Shown here one piece after another: positions 54,145 through 63,600 of a stretch of DNA of 64,000 bases (its first letter is position 1; every line of letters starts with the position of its first letter). Made by a program: the position numbers and the translations under genes. Below the pieces are notes generated by a model. It searched no databases. It was not told the DNA's origin and worked only from the letters and a program-made list of their open reading frames with translations. The stretch is from Fonsecaea monophora (lineage: Eukaryota > Ascomycota > Eurotiomycetes > Chaetothyriales > Herpotrichiellaceae), in contig NW_019173982.1 in NCBI RefSeq assembly GCF_001642475.1, positions 166,114 to 230,113 of the forward strand, in the 5' to 3' direction.

Positions 54145-55232
54145 ATGTTGTCACTACGGTTACTCAACCGGGCACTGCCCAAGAACGTCCTGCGCCAGCC
54201 GGTAGTCCGGTCCGTGTCGTCCATAACGAGATTCGCAACTCGTCGGCCGCAATGGCAATCGGCTATGAAGACATCATATCCCGCATTCTCAACTTCTGTT
54301 GCCCGAAGAGAGCCTGCAGGCCCATGTAAGTAGACGCAACTATGGCTTAAAATCTGGCTAATGCAGGCCACAGCGGATGAGGCCCTCGTCGCAAAACTGA
54401 ACAATGAACGCATGCTCGAGCTTCAATCACAGAGCGATGATAGACTGGCCGCCATCAATGAATTCCTCGAGAATAGCCCCTTCAAGGTCCAAGACAAACC
54501 TGGCTCGCACGAGATTGTCCTGACCCGAGACTTTGGCAACGAGAAGTGAGGATCTTGGTCAATACATTCCATGATGATGCTAACAACCACAAGAATCAAG
54601 ATCCAATTGAGCGTCTCTGACCTTTCCGAATACCCAGCCGAAGATGAATTCGATGCCCTCGATGAAGATGGTGCTCTTTCTGATGAACCCGATTTCGAGG
54701 TGCGAAAACGAGGCATCAATCAAACCGGTGGAAGAGGAGGAAAGGTCGATGTTATGCCAGAGGATAGCATTGCCCCGGTTGACAGAGCCGAAGGAGGAGA
54801 AGAAGTCGACGACGTGGCTAATGTCACGCCTGCATACCCTGCTCATATGACCATTACAATCACTAAGCCCGGCAACAAGGCTATTGAGATTCGGGCTGTA
54901 GCTCAGGACGGCACCATCGAGATCGAAAACGTCTGCTTCTTCCCAAAGGACTCGCTGCTCGAGGCACAGAGCACCAAAGATGCTTCGGAAGCCCGCAGCC
55001 TGTATGCAGGTCCGCCTGTTGAGGATCTCGATCCCGAACTCCAGCAGATGCTCCACCAGTATCTGGAAGAGAGAGGGATTGACGAGGAACTGGCCAGCTT
55101 CCTTCCAGAGTACCTCGATTACAAGGAGCAGAAGGAATATGTCAAATGGCTCGAAGGTGAGTTGATAATCCCGGGTAAATTTGCGGCGGTGCTAACCTCT
55201 GAATAGATCTCGAGAACTTTGTCAAAGAATGA
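54145..55232 (+). CDS. MAM33: Mitochondrial acidic protein Mam33 (p32/gC1qBP family)
   Basis: Four exons: 54145-54325, 54374-54545, 54594-55156 and 55207-55232, 313 residues. Splice sites are GTAAGT/ACAG, GTGAGG/CAAG and GTGAGT/ATAG with matching phases (1, 2, 1). The N-terminus is Arg-rich and free of acids, a mitochondrial targeting peptide; the mature part has an acidic linker with many Asp and Glu, then the p32 core with S-D-E-A-L-V-A-K-L, G-S-H-E-I-V-L-T-R, and P-E-Y-L-D-Y-K-E-Q-K-E-Y-V-K-W-L near the end. The family forms acidic trimeric doughnuts in the matrix that support mitochondrial translation. The last exon codes only eight residues (D-L-E-N-F-V-K-E), the conserved p32 tail. Confidence 0.93.
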
Positions 55233-56516
55233 AGCTCCCTACCCGGGCTGTGTTTTTATTATTGGGAATTGCTTCCTGCCCATTTCAGTAGATCCTCCAC
55301 TTTGAGCAACATCTGTCATGTCCAAAAAAAGGTGTACTATATGTTACAGGGACGACCCTGGACCAACAATGAAATAATTCCGATACCCAGTTGACGTGTT
55401 GGTCAACAACATTGAATTTTTATGGTTCAGCTTCAACCACAAGTAGATTCGGTGGCGAGTACGCTGGATTTGTTTGTCTTTGTGACTCGTGGGAAAGTAA
55501 TAGCTAATAGCTGGGAGTTGGGAGTTGGCGTAAGTCTCACTGAATAATGTCCCAATACTAATTGGTGAACCTCACTTCGTGGGGTGTGGCGCGTTCCGCG
55601 GCTCACGCTTGAGCAAATGTTTGGTCTGAATGGGTTGACACGGATGGTTACCGAGAGTTTGCACAACAAGTTCCCTCCATGGACAAGACCAATTACTCGT
55701 CCACGTCAGCTTTGGCTGCTTAGTTTGCAACCATCTCTAAAACTCTCTGTTCACCCGCACCTCGAAACAGGCCACACAACCGGCAGATGCCTTGTTGCGC
55801 TTCTCGTATCCGGCCTTCGTATACCTGGACATTCTCCGTATTCTACATCGTATTGCGACTCCACCGACAATCACCTTGTCTCGATTTCTCCTACCCCTCA
55901 CGCTTCGGACGGGTGCTGACACCTCCCAGCCAGCTTGGCTTGATTCCTTGCCGAAATCCTCGTTCAGTCGGTGCAATTGATGAGCCCGAGGCTATCGACC
56001 CTCCAATAACGACCAAATGCCCCCAAAATGAGTCTGAACAACGCGGGGGCCTGGAACCATTCATGGACGCCTGATGCTCAATGTGGCCGTGGGCTCCAGA
56101 AACCCCGGGGCAAATCCAGCTGTTACATCATCCTTACAGGCTCAAATATGATCGATTCTGGGCGTTACCCGCCTAATCAGACTCCTCCCCCGAGTTCCCA
56201 GCCATGGAAATGGGGTGGGTGGAGAAAGATGCACACGTCTGATAGGAACAATGCCAGACCAGAAGTACACATTAGGGAAATCCCTGTCAATCAGAACTGT
56301 ACGAGAGGTCACGATGTATACGGTGACCTAGGCTCAAGGTTTCCAAGTGTCACGGACCTACATCCCCTTCCAGTACTACTACGCGAAACTACATTGTCCA
56401 TCAGACCTTTAAATCCCTGACATCTCGACGCTGTAGTTTCCCTCAACTAACACTTGAGCAACTTGCTTGCAACCAAGCGCTCCCTCTTTATCGCCTCGTC
56501 TTTGGATCAGCCCAGC
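55233..56516. other. Intergenic, Mam33 3' region and P450 promoter
   Basis: 1.3 kb between two plus-strand genes. The frames of 110-130 codons here have no motifs. The last 150 bp are presumably the P450 promoter and leader. Confidence 0.55.
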
Positions 56517-58168
56517 ATGAACCACTACCTGAACCTGGGCCTCGGCTTCATCGGGGTGTCGATCATCTACTTCTTAGTGGCTTCTTTCCTTGCAAAGCGC
56601 TACCATGCTAGAAAAGCCAAAGAGCTTGGATGTCAACCAGCCTGGGAGCGCCCTTATCGGTGGCCGTTGGGCATTGACTTGGTCTGGGAGATTGTTCAAG
56701 CAGACAAGAACAACATTGTTCCCAGTTACTTCCTCGACGTCTACAACAACAGGACTGGCAAAAAATCGACATGGCAACAAAATATGCTGGGAACCATGGG
56801 CTACGTGACATCGGATCCCAAAAATATCCAGGCAATACTTGCTACTCAGTTCAATGAGTTTGAGCTTGGAGAAGTGCGACGTGGCAATTTCTTCCCCATG
56901 TTGGGCAATGGCATCTTCACTACTGACGGCAAAGCATGGTGAGTAGACACTCCCCCTCAAGGCTATGCAGTGTGACCCTCTGTTGATACGATCAAAGGGA
57001 GCATTCTCGGACTCTTCTCCGCCCTCAGTTTGCTCGCCAGCAGGTCGCCGACTTACAACTGGAAGAAATCCACGTCCAAGACATGTTTAGGCATCTGACC
57101 ACCACCACGAACGGGTGGACTGCTCAAGTCGACTTGGTCCCGCTTTTCTTTCGTCTGACGCTCGACTCTGCCACCGAGTTTCTGTTTGGCCAAAGTGTGG
57201 ACTCACAAATCACCGCTTTGCCGGGCTACACGCAAAGGGCCCGGAAACCTGGTGAACTGGACTGGACGGCATTTGCTTCCTGCTTTGATGGCGGCACCAA
57301 TGCTCTCGGCGTCCGCGGTAGATTGGCAGAGCTGTATTGGCTATACAGCCCTAAGCACTTTTATGACAATTGCAAGGAAGTCCACAGATTTGCCGACTAC
57401 TACGTCAATCTTGCATTAACCACCGACCTGTCGTCGTTGAGTGAGCACCACCTGGAAAAGGGCCAAAAGAAGGAGAAGTATATTTTCTTGAAGGAACTTG
57501 TGCAACAAACACGGGACCCTATCGAGCTTCGGAGCCAATTGCTAAACATTCTTTTGGCCGGTCGCGACACAACAGCGGGTCTACTTGGCTTCACGTTCTA
57601 CTCGTTAGTCAGACATCCTGACGCCTTCAAGAAATTACGTGAGATCATATTAGAGGATTTCGGCACCTACGAAGATCCCAAGTCGATTACCTTCGAAACA
57701 CTCAAGGCTTGCTCGTATCTGCAAAACGTCCTGTCCGAAACACTTCGACTCTATGCCACTGTGCCCTTCAATAGTCGCCGATCAAATCGGGACACAACCC
57801 TCCCTCGAGGCGGAGGTCCGGATGGTAATTCGCCAATCTATGTGCGAAAGGGGACAGAAGTGAACTACTCGGTTCACATTATGCATCATCGGGAAGATAT
57901 CTGGGGACCCGATGTGGAAGAATTCAAGCCCGAGAGATGGGTTGGACGGCGGCCGGGCTGGGAATTCCTGCCGTTCAACGGCGGCCCTCGAATTTGTCTT
58001 GGACAACAATTTGCGCTGACGGAAGCCGGCTACGTTATTGTCCGCATGCTGCAAAAGTTTGACGTTATCGAGACTTACGAGACTGATCCAATCACGCGCT
58101 TTTCCTATGGACTCACCACTGCACCCTTGCGCCTTCCCGTCCGTTTCCATGAAGCATCAGCGAATTGA
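56517..58168 (+). CDS. Cytochrome P450, CYP52-type (alkane/fatty acid hydroxylase-like)
   Basis: Two exons, 56517-56938 and 56998-58168, 530 residues. The 59-nt intron (GTGAGT...CAAAG, phase 2) joins K-A-W to E-H-S-R-T-L-L-R-P-Q-F-A, a conserved helix C block. An N-terminal membrane anchor (about residues 5-25) is followed by the P450 fold: I-helix AGRDTTAG, ExxR as ETLR, the PERF-like region P-E-R-W, and the heme loop FLPFNGGPRICLGQQFAL with the cysteine thiolate. The R-P-Q-F-A and E-L-D-W-T-A-F-A-S-C-F-D-G-G segments place it with CYP52-like enzymes, many of which omega-hydroxylate alkanes or fatty acids at the ER with NADPH-P450 reductase. The exact substrate is not determinable. The start at 56517 is the only Met before the anchor. 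Confidence 0.9.
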
Positions 58169-58394
58169 AGAGGATTTGAAGGGCATCATACTGTCATAAT
58201 GGATTGGAACGCGGTTGCCTTCCACGAGGCAGTGTATCGGTCAGCATCTGAAACAAAGTTTTATTGCAGTTCTCGCCTCTCGCTCGCACTCTCTGTGCAA
58301 TACCTCATCAAGTATTCTTCACTGTCCAGATACAAAGACCGTATTCATCCTCTCTCTTTCGATCTATTCTAACCTCCATCCACACTACGCTGTC

Positions 58395-58886
58395 ATGACC
58401 TTGATTTCAGGCGCGCTTCTTCTCATTGCTTTCATTATATTATACCCAACCGCACCTGTCTATTCTCTGCCTGTTCGCCCGCTGACTCGCGATGGGAGCT
58501 TCTCCCTCCTTCGAATCGCGGTTAGTGGAGCCTCCAACATGGTGACAAGTGTACCATCAACTCTCTTACTCGGAACTGAACGAGGCCGTCGCTGTGCTAT
58601 AAACGGCGAAACGCCCTGTGAAGCAGGCATCTTGACCACTACACCCGAAAGGTCACATCAACCCAAGCTCCCAGGTGGTGGTATAGTGCTTTCTCCTCGA
58701 GACTCTATTCCGTCTGGCTGGGACAAAGGGGCCTTTAGTATGAGGTACATCGCAATGGCATCAGCATGTGGTTCTTTCTTAGTCGGACTCCTTCGCATGT
58801 TGTACAGTGAGCGCAAGGAAACGGCTTGGTGGTCTCTGCGACATCGAAAAGAAACGGCACACGCTCCAGAAGAACCGTCACAGTAG
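58395..58886 (+). CDS. Small putative membrane protein, function unknown
   Basis: A single exon of 163 residues that I do not recognise. It begins Met-Thr-Leu-Ile-Ser-Gly followed by a hydrophobic stretch (A-L-L-L-I-A-F-I-I-L-Y), likely a signal anchor, and ends in a second hydrophobic stretch near S-C-G-S-F-L-V-G-L-L-R-M-L with a basic tail. A start further upstream at 58215 gives a longer, less orderly N-terminus without an ATG in a good context; 58395 fits better. It follows the P450 on the same strand by 226 bp. No homologous family is apparent and the frame could be spurious. Confidence 0.4.
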   Translation: MTLISGALLLIAFIILYPTAPVYSLPVRPLTRDGSFSLLRIAVSGASNMVTSVPSTLLLGTERGRRCAINGETPCEAGILTTTPERSHQPKLPGGGIVLSPRDSIPSGWDKGAFSMRYIAMASACGSFLVGLLRMLYSERKETAWWSLRHRKETAHAPEEPSQ

Positions 58887-59831
58887 CACGAGTACGAACA
58901 ACACAGACCAGGTCAACTAAGTTAGAAGGACGTTTCCAAACTTCCCAGCATCTGGACATGGAAGCACTGGACCATCTACCGCCACTTAGTCGACACTACC
59001 AAGCTCAGCATTGTCACTTTCAACTTTACCACACGGAGTGATCTCTGTGGATGCCGACATCAATGGTGATAAAGGAACCGCCCACAAGACACAGGACGAC
59101 TCCCTCATACAGGTGGAGTGGGCAAGAAGGTGCAGGTATAGAATGAGTGGTGCAGTGCTGGTAGTCGATTCTATGGGTTCCTGGGATCGTGTATGAAAAC
59201 AGTCAAGTTGCCCTTCCCTGTGAAGGTCAGGGTAAATTGACCTGTCCAATTCTCTTGATACCCCTTGGTCTGTGGCCAGTAGCAGATGAGCTATCGCTCT
59301 CGCCACCTATCATGCTCCTGATTGTCTATTGGTCGATACTCAGCACTAGCCGTGGGCACACAAGATAAGCCAGCACGTGCTAAGCGATGACGTTCGAGGA
59401 ACCCATCGACTTGTGACGTCGCTATGGGATGGAGAGCAAACCACAGAACAGCAAGCTGACCTACCACTCCTAACTACGTACATTGTAGTATTGCTTGCGT
59501 GGGATCATCGATCGATAGCCCTGTACCTCGTAGATGGATAGCCACCTCGCTTTGTCGATAGGTGGATGGATAGAGATGCCCATGCGAGCCACGCCAATCA
59601 AATGAATTATCACACTAGGTACAAAATACGTACCCATTACGTTCGATGGTCCGAAGGGGGCCAGAAGCAGGTTTTTGTGAGTGGTTAAGAGTCTGGACCC
59701 AGACACACTTGCAGAAGAACAGGTCTCATATTCCCATATTTCTTTCACCGTGGCTCCCCAGTCTCAAGCTTGTGTAACAACATACATACCTCGTACATTG
59801 CACCAACAACACTCCCCCCCCCTCCAAAACA
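58887..59831. promoter_or_regulatory. Intergenic region
   Basis: 945 bp before the next small gene. Frames of up to 106 codons on the minus strand have no motif. The final part is the presumed promoter and leader of the next gene, including a C run (59815-59823) before the ATG. Confidence 0.45.
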
Positions 59832-60313
59832 ATGTCCTCTGGCGGCAACACCCCAGCGCACCCCAGCATGTCCTACTCCTACCCGACGGTGCTCCTCCTC
59901 TTGGTGACGGGCATCTTCACATTCCTCGCTGTCGTGGCCGCGACCGTCTACTTTGCGGGCTACGCCGACGACGTCGCCGAGTGGTGGGCCAAGCGGTATT
60001 ACAAAGCCAAGGCCGTCGCCGAGGTCAAGCTGATGGAGAACGTGGGCGAGGACAAAGTCCAGGGGTTGGTCAAAGGTTAGTTTTTGTAGCTACTCTTTCC
60101 TAAGAATCTTTACCAGTTCTCAAGTGGAAGGGGGTGTTCTTGTCGGTAACTAGCTAATGTGGCTGTGTACCCGACGAAATAGACTCGCTGAAGAAGAACC
60201 CCGTCATGGGCAAAGACGAACTCGACCAGGTCTCGGGCGGTCTGGGCCAGGAGGCCGTCAACGAGGGTCTCGGCGGTGTCAGTGGCAAGCTGGGCGGGTT
60301 GGGAAAATTGTGA
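59832..60313 (+). CDS. Conserved-looking small fungal membrane protein, function unknown
   Basis: Two exons, 59832-60075 and 60183-60313, 124 residues. The intron (107 nt) starts GTTAGT and ends AAATAG, phase 1, and joins V-K-G to D-S-L-K-K-N. One hydrophobic segment (about 18-41, L-L-L-L-V-T-G-I-F-T-F-L-A-V-V-A) is followed by an aromatic juxtamembrane part Y-A-D-D-V-A-E-W-W-A-K-R-Y-Y and a Gly/Lys-rich tail. The start is in a good context. I do not know the family, but the two-exon structure with intact frame, the single membrane segment and the moderate size suggest a real single-pass protein. Confidence 0.65.
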
Positions 60314-60590
60314 GGAGCCATATCGGACGCTCTCCCGATCGATGCCCTCTACCTTCTTGGGGATCAGTGGACGGGCCCAGCTGATCGGGTGCGGTGGTGG
60401 AACCAGAGCAGGTTGGTATCATGCATTGCGCAACAGGTGCTCAGATAAAGACTTGACGAGAAGCGTGGGCGCCGTGTGATGGACGCGGGTGGTGTCGTCG
60501 GTAAAGTATCCTCACCATGTTTGAATGAGAACCTAAGTAATGTAGATGGATAGCAATAGAGGAAGTCAAAGCAGATGGGTTTCTAAAGCT

Positions 60591-60623
60591 CACGTGATAA
60601 AAAGCACGTGAATCCACCACGTG
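60591..60623 (+). promoter_or_regulatory. Cluster of three CACGTG E-boxes
   Basis: Three perfect E-box cores spaced 14 and 13 bp apart, start to start. Such clusters are typical of promoters driven by bHLH factors such as Cbf1/Pho4/SREBP homologues. The binding factor is not known from sequence. Confidence 0.65.
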
Positions 60624-60662
60624 ACCAGCGACAAGGACATCCCCCGCCTCTTATTCGTCTTG

Positions 60663-60670
60663 TATATAAA
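60663..60670 (+). promoter_or_regulatory. TATA box TATATAAA
   Basis: A consensus TATA element 49 bp before the ATG at 60719 and just after the E-box cluster. The position is consistent with a promoter reading toward the right. Confidence 0.55.
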
Positions 60671-60718
60671 TCTCGCCTCAAAGCACTGGGGTCAATCGAC
60701 CAGCCTTTCACTTCGACA

Positions 60719-60997
60719 ATGGCGGGGGAACGCACTATATGTGATAGCGCCGCTCGCAGCTTGGCATGTTCTGCCGTAGGGGCTTTTGGGTGTCAAAAGC
60801 GCTGTTTAGCTGAGGCCCCCCTGCTCTCTGACAATACGGCACCAGTGAATGGCGGTTTCGTCAAAACCGAGTTCTCAATGCCGTCAAGGTCGGAATCCCG
60901 GAACGGTCTGGACGTGAACATCGGCCTACTAGCCCGTACAGCATTTCCGACGCGGATACGTCTTACCAAGTCGTGGCTGTACAACTCTTTCAAATGA
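60719..60997 (+). CDS. Small reading frame behind E-box/TATA promoter, possible broken gene
   Basis: An open frame of 92 residues starting at the first ATG after the TATA box. I do not recognise it. It is Cys- and Ser-rich at the start and lacks a signal peptide. A second open frame in another phase runs from about 60832 to a GTAAGT donor at 61048; the two could be exons of one gene whose 3' part continued into what is now RIP-mutated DNA, or a gene truncated by the element. Neither exon has a known motif. It may equally be a short protein by itself. Confidence 0.3.
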   Translation: MAGERTICDSAARSLACSAVGAFGCQKRCLAEAPLLSDNTAPVNGGFVKTEFSMPSRSESRNGLDVNIGLLARTAFPTRIRLTKSWLYNSFK

Positions 60998-62040
60998 CCG
61001 GATATGCTGGTGAATTCCGAGGTAGGCCACTGAACGTTGAGGCAATGGTAAGTCCATGTCTTGTTACTTAGAGTAGAGAAGTATACTCCTACGCGACCTT
61101 TAGGAAAAGGAGTGAAAAGGCTACTTAGGAAGATACCGAGCTAGATAAGCCCAAACTACTTTTAGCTACTTATAAACCGAAGGAGAAAAGTATGCTCCTC
61201 GTACCCGAGAAGTATTATTACGACCTGACCAGGAGAGAGGCCCGTAGAGGGGTAAGATAACAGGTCAAGGAAGGACCAAAAGACAAAGTGTGTAAAAGTG
61301 CTAAGGGGAGGCTAGGCTAAGAATGGCACTAGACTATATACTCTAAGGGGGACTGCGACAGAGCAGTACAGAGCAACATAGAGCTATAGGGGATGGACTG
61401 TACACTCTGTATAGGACTGCGATAGAGCAGTACAGATCACTATAGAGCATCTACGAATCTCCTTCTATATAGTTCCTATAGTTTTCATAGTTTTCCTTCG
61501 TAGTTAACCTCGTTTATAAATAATCGAGTTCCTCTCGGTTAAGTACTTTACGTATAGTACCGTATACTATACTCTTAGTTTCGTCTCTACTATACCGTTC
61601 TACTACTATATTACTAAGTAAACTACCTCGGGTTTACTTAGGATACCTTACGTATAAAGTATCTCGTAACATTTTAACTACCCTCTTAGATAGTTAATAG
61701 TACTAATAACGATATCTAGTAGTTTTAACCCTAAGTTACCCTAAACTAAGGCTTACTTAGTAGCCTAACCCGTTAACTACTAGTATTAATATAGTATCGG
61801 TTAACACTATAGAAGTAGTAAAGATAAAGGATAACCTTAAGGTCGAATACTTCTATAGAGATCGAAATAAACTTAGTATATACTTAATTTAACTTAAGGC
61901 TGTATTTACCCTATAGCGCACTAAGTATAGTACCGCCGCGGAGAAAGTACTATTCGTAAGACTTTAACTTCGTAGATCTACCTTCGAGTAGTTTAAGTCT
62001 CTAATAAATAATTACTTAGGTATAGCCCTAGAGTAACGAG
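60998..62040. repeat. RIP-mutated AT-biased block, no open frames
   Basis: From about 61060 the sequence is almost without CpA and TpG but rich in TpA and in CGTA/TACG; no frame of 60 codons exists in any of six phases. This is the classic product of repeat-induced point mutation (C to T in CpA) in duplicated DNA. The identity of the original repeat is not recoverable from this stretch alone. Confidence 0.8.
61337..61464. repeat. Two tandem copies of a 64-bp unit
   Basis: The segment with ACTGCGACAGAGCAGTACAG (starting at about 61352) recurs 64 bp later as ACTGCGATAGAGCAGTACAG; flanking TATACTCT and TACACTCT also align at an offset of 64. The C-to-T difference fits RIP. Confidence 0.65.
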
Positions 62041-62046
62041 ATAAGT

Positions 62047-62485
62047 GTGATGGGTTAAACCCAGAAGGAGGCTCGGTTCTGACGAACCAGCGCCAAGACT
62101 AACGCCACCTCCTGATTGGCTAAGTTTACCTGTACATTGTACAGGTAAAATACAGCCTCCTAATTAGACGAGGCACGTACCGTACAAGGGATACCGAATC
62201 CTAGTAAACTAAGACACCGTACGTAAGGGAAGGTAAGGAAGAGAGACAAAAGGTAAGGGAAACGTAAGGCGTGTACGAAAGAGGAAGGATAAGGGAGAAA
62301 GGGGAAGACATTAAGTATCCCTTACGGAAGAGCGTACGATATAAGGGGAGAAGGAGGGGACATTATTCCTCCTTCTCTCTCCTTAGATTTATCCTCCTTA
62401 TTACTAGGTTAGTTAGCTAGTTATAGAACTCTTTCTAAACCCTTACATTAGGATAAATCTCCTATTTTACGTACCTCCGTACGCA
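62047..62485 (+). repeat. Probable 5' LTR or leader of the retroelement
   Basis: The stretch before the gag start begins with TGTGATGG, as fungal Gypsy LTRs often do, and holds a palindrome at 62125-62148. The 3' boundary is not visible because no primer-binding site or second LTR could be identified. Confidence 0.45.
62125..62148. repeat. Inverted repeat in the LTR-like leader
   Basis: A 12-base arm TTTACCTGTACA and its exact reverse complement on either side of one base. Within the putative LTR. Confidence 0.75.
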
Positions 62486-62491
62486 TCGACA

Positions 62492-63600
62492 ATGGAAATG
62501 GATTCTTCGTCTATATTAGGTCCAGCTCCACCTCCGGAATGGACAGCGTAGTTATACGAGTTAATTCGAGAACAGAACTAGCGAGTAGGAGGTCTAGAGC
62601 ATCTCCTCTAGAACCAGTAGAATGGCGGGAGTACCCCTACTCTCGAGTCGACATAACGAGAGAATAGTAACGTACGGGAACCATTAGCCGTACGCGAATC
62701 ATCGGACTAGAAACATCGGAAACTCCCTAAACTCCCTGAGTTCAGCGGAAAACGGACGGAATTTCGACCATAACTTACGTAGGTAAAGGCGAAGCTTAGT
62801 GTCGATAAAGACGAGGATACCGAGATCGTACGATTTTAGTATATACATAGTAGATTACGAGGAGAAGCCCTCGCGTAAGTTAGCGCCTAGGTAGACGTAG
62901 TTATTTCGATAGACTAGATGACGGTTTAAGGCCTTTTTTCTTAACTATAGGCGGCGTACGAGGATTACGAGGCCGCTAAGCGAGCATCGCGGAAGCTCAG
63001 CTTTATACGGTAAGGGATAAAGACATTCAGTACGTTCCTCGCCGAATTCGACCGTACGATACTAGACGCTAGCGGCCTTAGCTAGGACGACTAGGTTAAG
63101 AAGACCTTCCTAGCTAACTACCTATCGTACGAACTATAGAATGCGATTATAGTAACCCCTATCCTAAGGTCCTATAAGGAGTACTATACGTTACTTCATA
63201 CCGTCAGTACTAACCTAGAGAACCTTTAGCGTAAGAAGGGACGGGATAAGCCCCGTACGACGAGGAGCTCGTCGGTACCGATTAAGGTTCCCCCGGCGGA
63301 GGACATAATGGAATGGAAACTATTAGACGCTACTACCGCCGCTATCGTACGTACACAGCGTACTTAATAGGTCTCTAAGGAGATATTAGATAAGCGAAAG
63401 GAAGCGGGACGCTATCTTCGATGCGGATTAGGAGAACACTTCGTACGATAATACTCCCTCCTCCTAGCGATGCGTCCTCGAGCCGGACGAACAGTAGCTA
63501 CGGCTATTACAGCGGAAGAAGGGGAAGAGGATCTAAAAAACGAGTAGCTCCTGGTAAGAACCGCTATCAGGAGCGTACGGAGATCTAGGAAGCCTAGCGA
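62492..63600 (+). pseudogene. Decayed Gypsy gag (capsid and zinc knuckle)
   Basis: From the ATG at 62492 the phase is kept to the zinc knuckle with many TAG/TAA stops and no frameshift, so damage is by transitions. The capsid-like L-P-K-L-P-E-F-S-G segment lies about 75 codons in, and the knuckle about 310 codons in, both normal for Gypsy gag. The stop pattern marks the protein as dead. Confidence 0.8.

Larger units (their letters stand above)
60314..60718 (+). promoter_or_regulatory. Intergenic with E-box cluster and TATA box
   Basis: 405 bp upstream of a small reading frame. Three CACGTG boxes (60591-60596, 60605-60610, 60618-60623) lie within 33 bp, and a TATATAAA box (60663-60670) follows 40 bp later, 49 bp before the ATG at 60719. 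This arrangement resembles a strong, regulated promoter. Confidence 0.6.
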
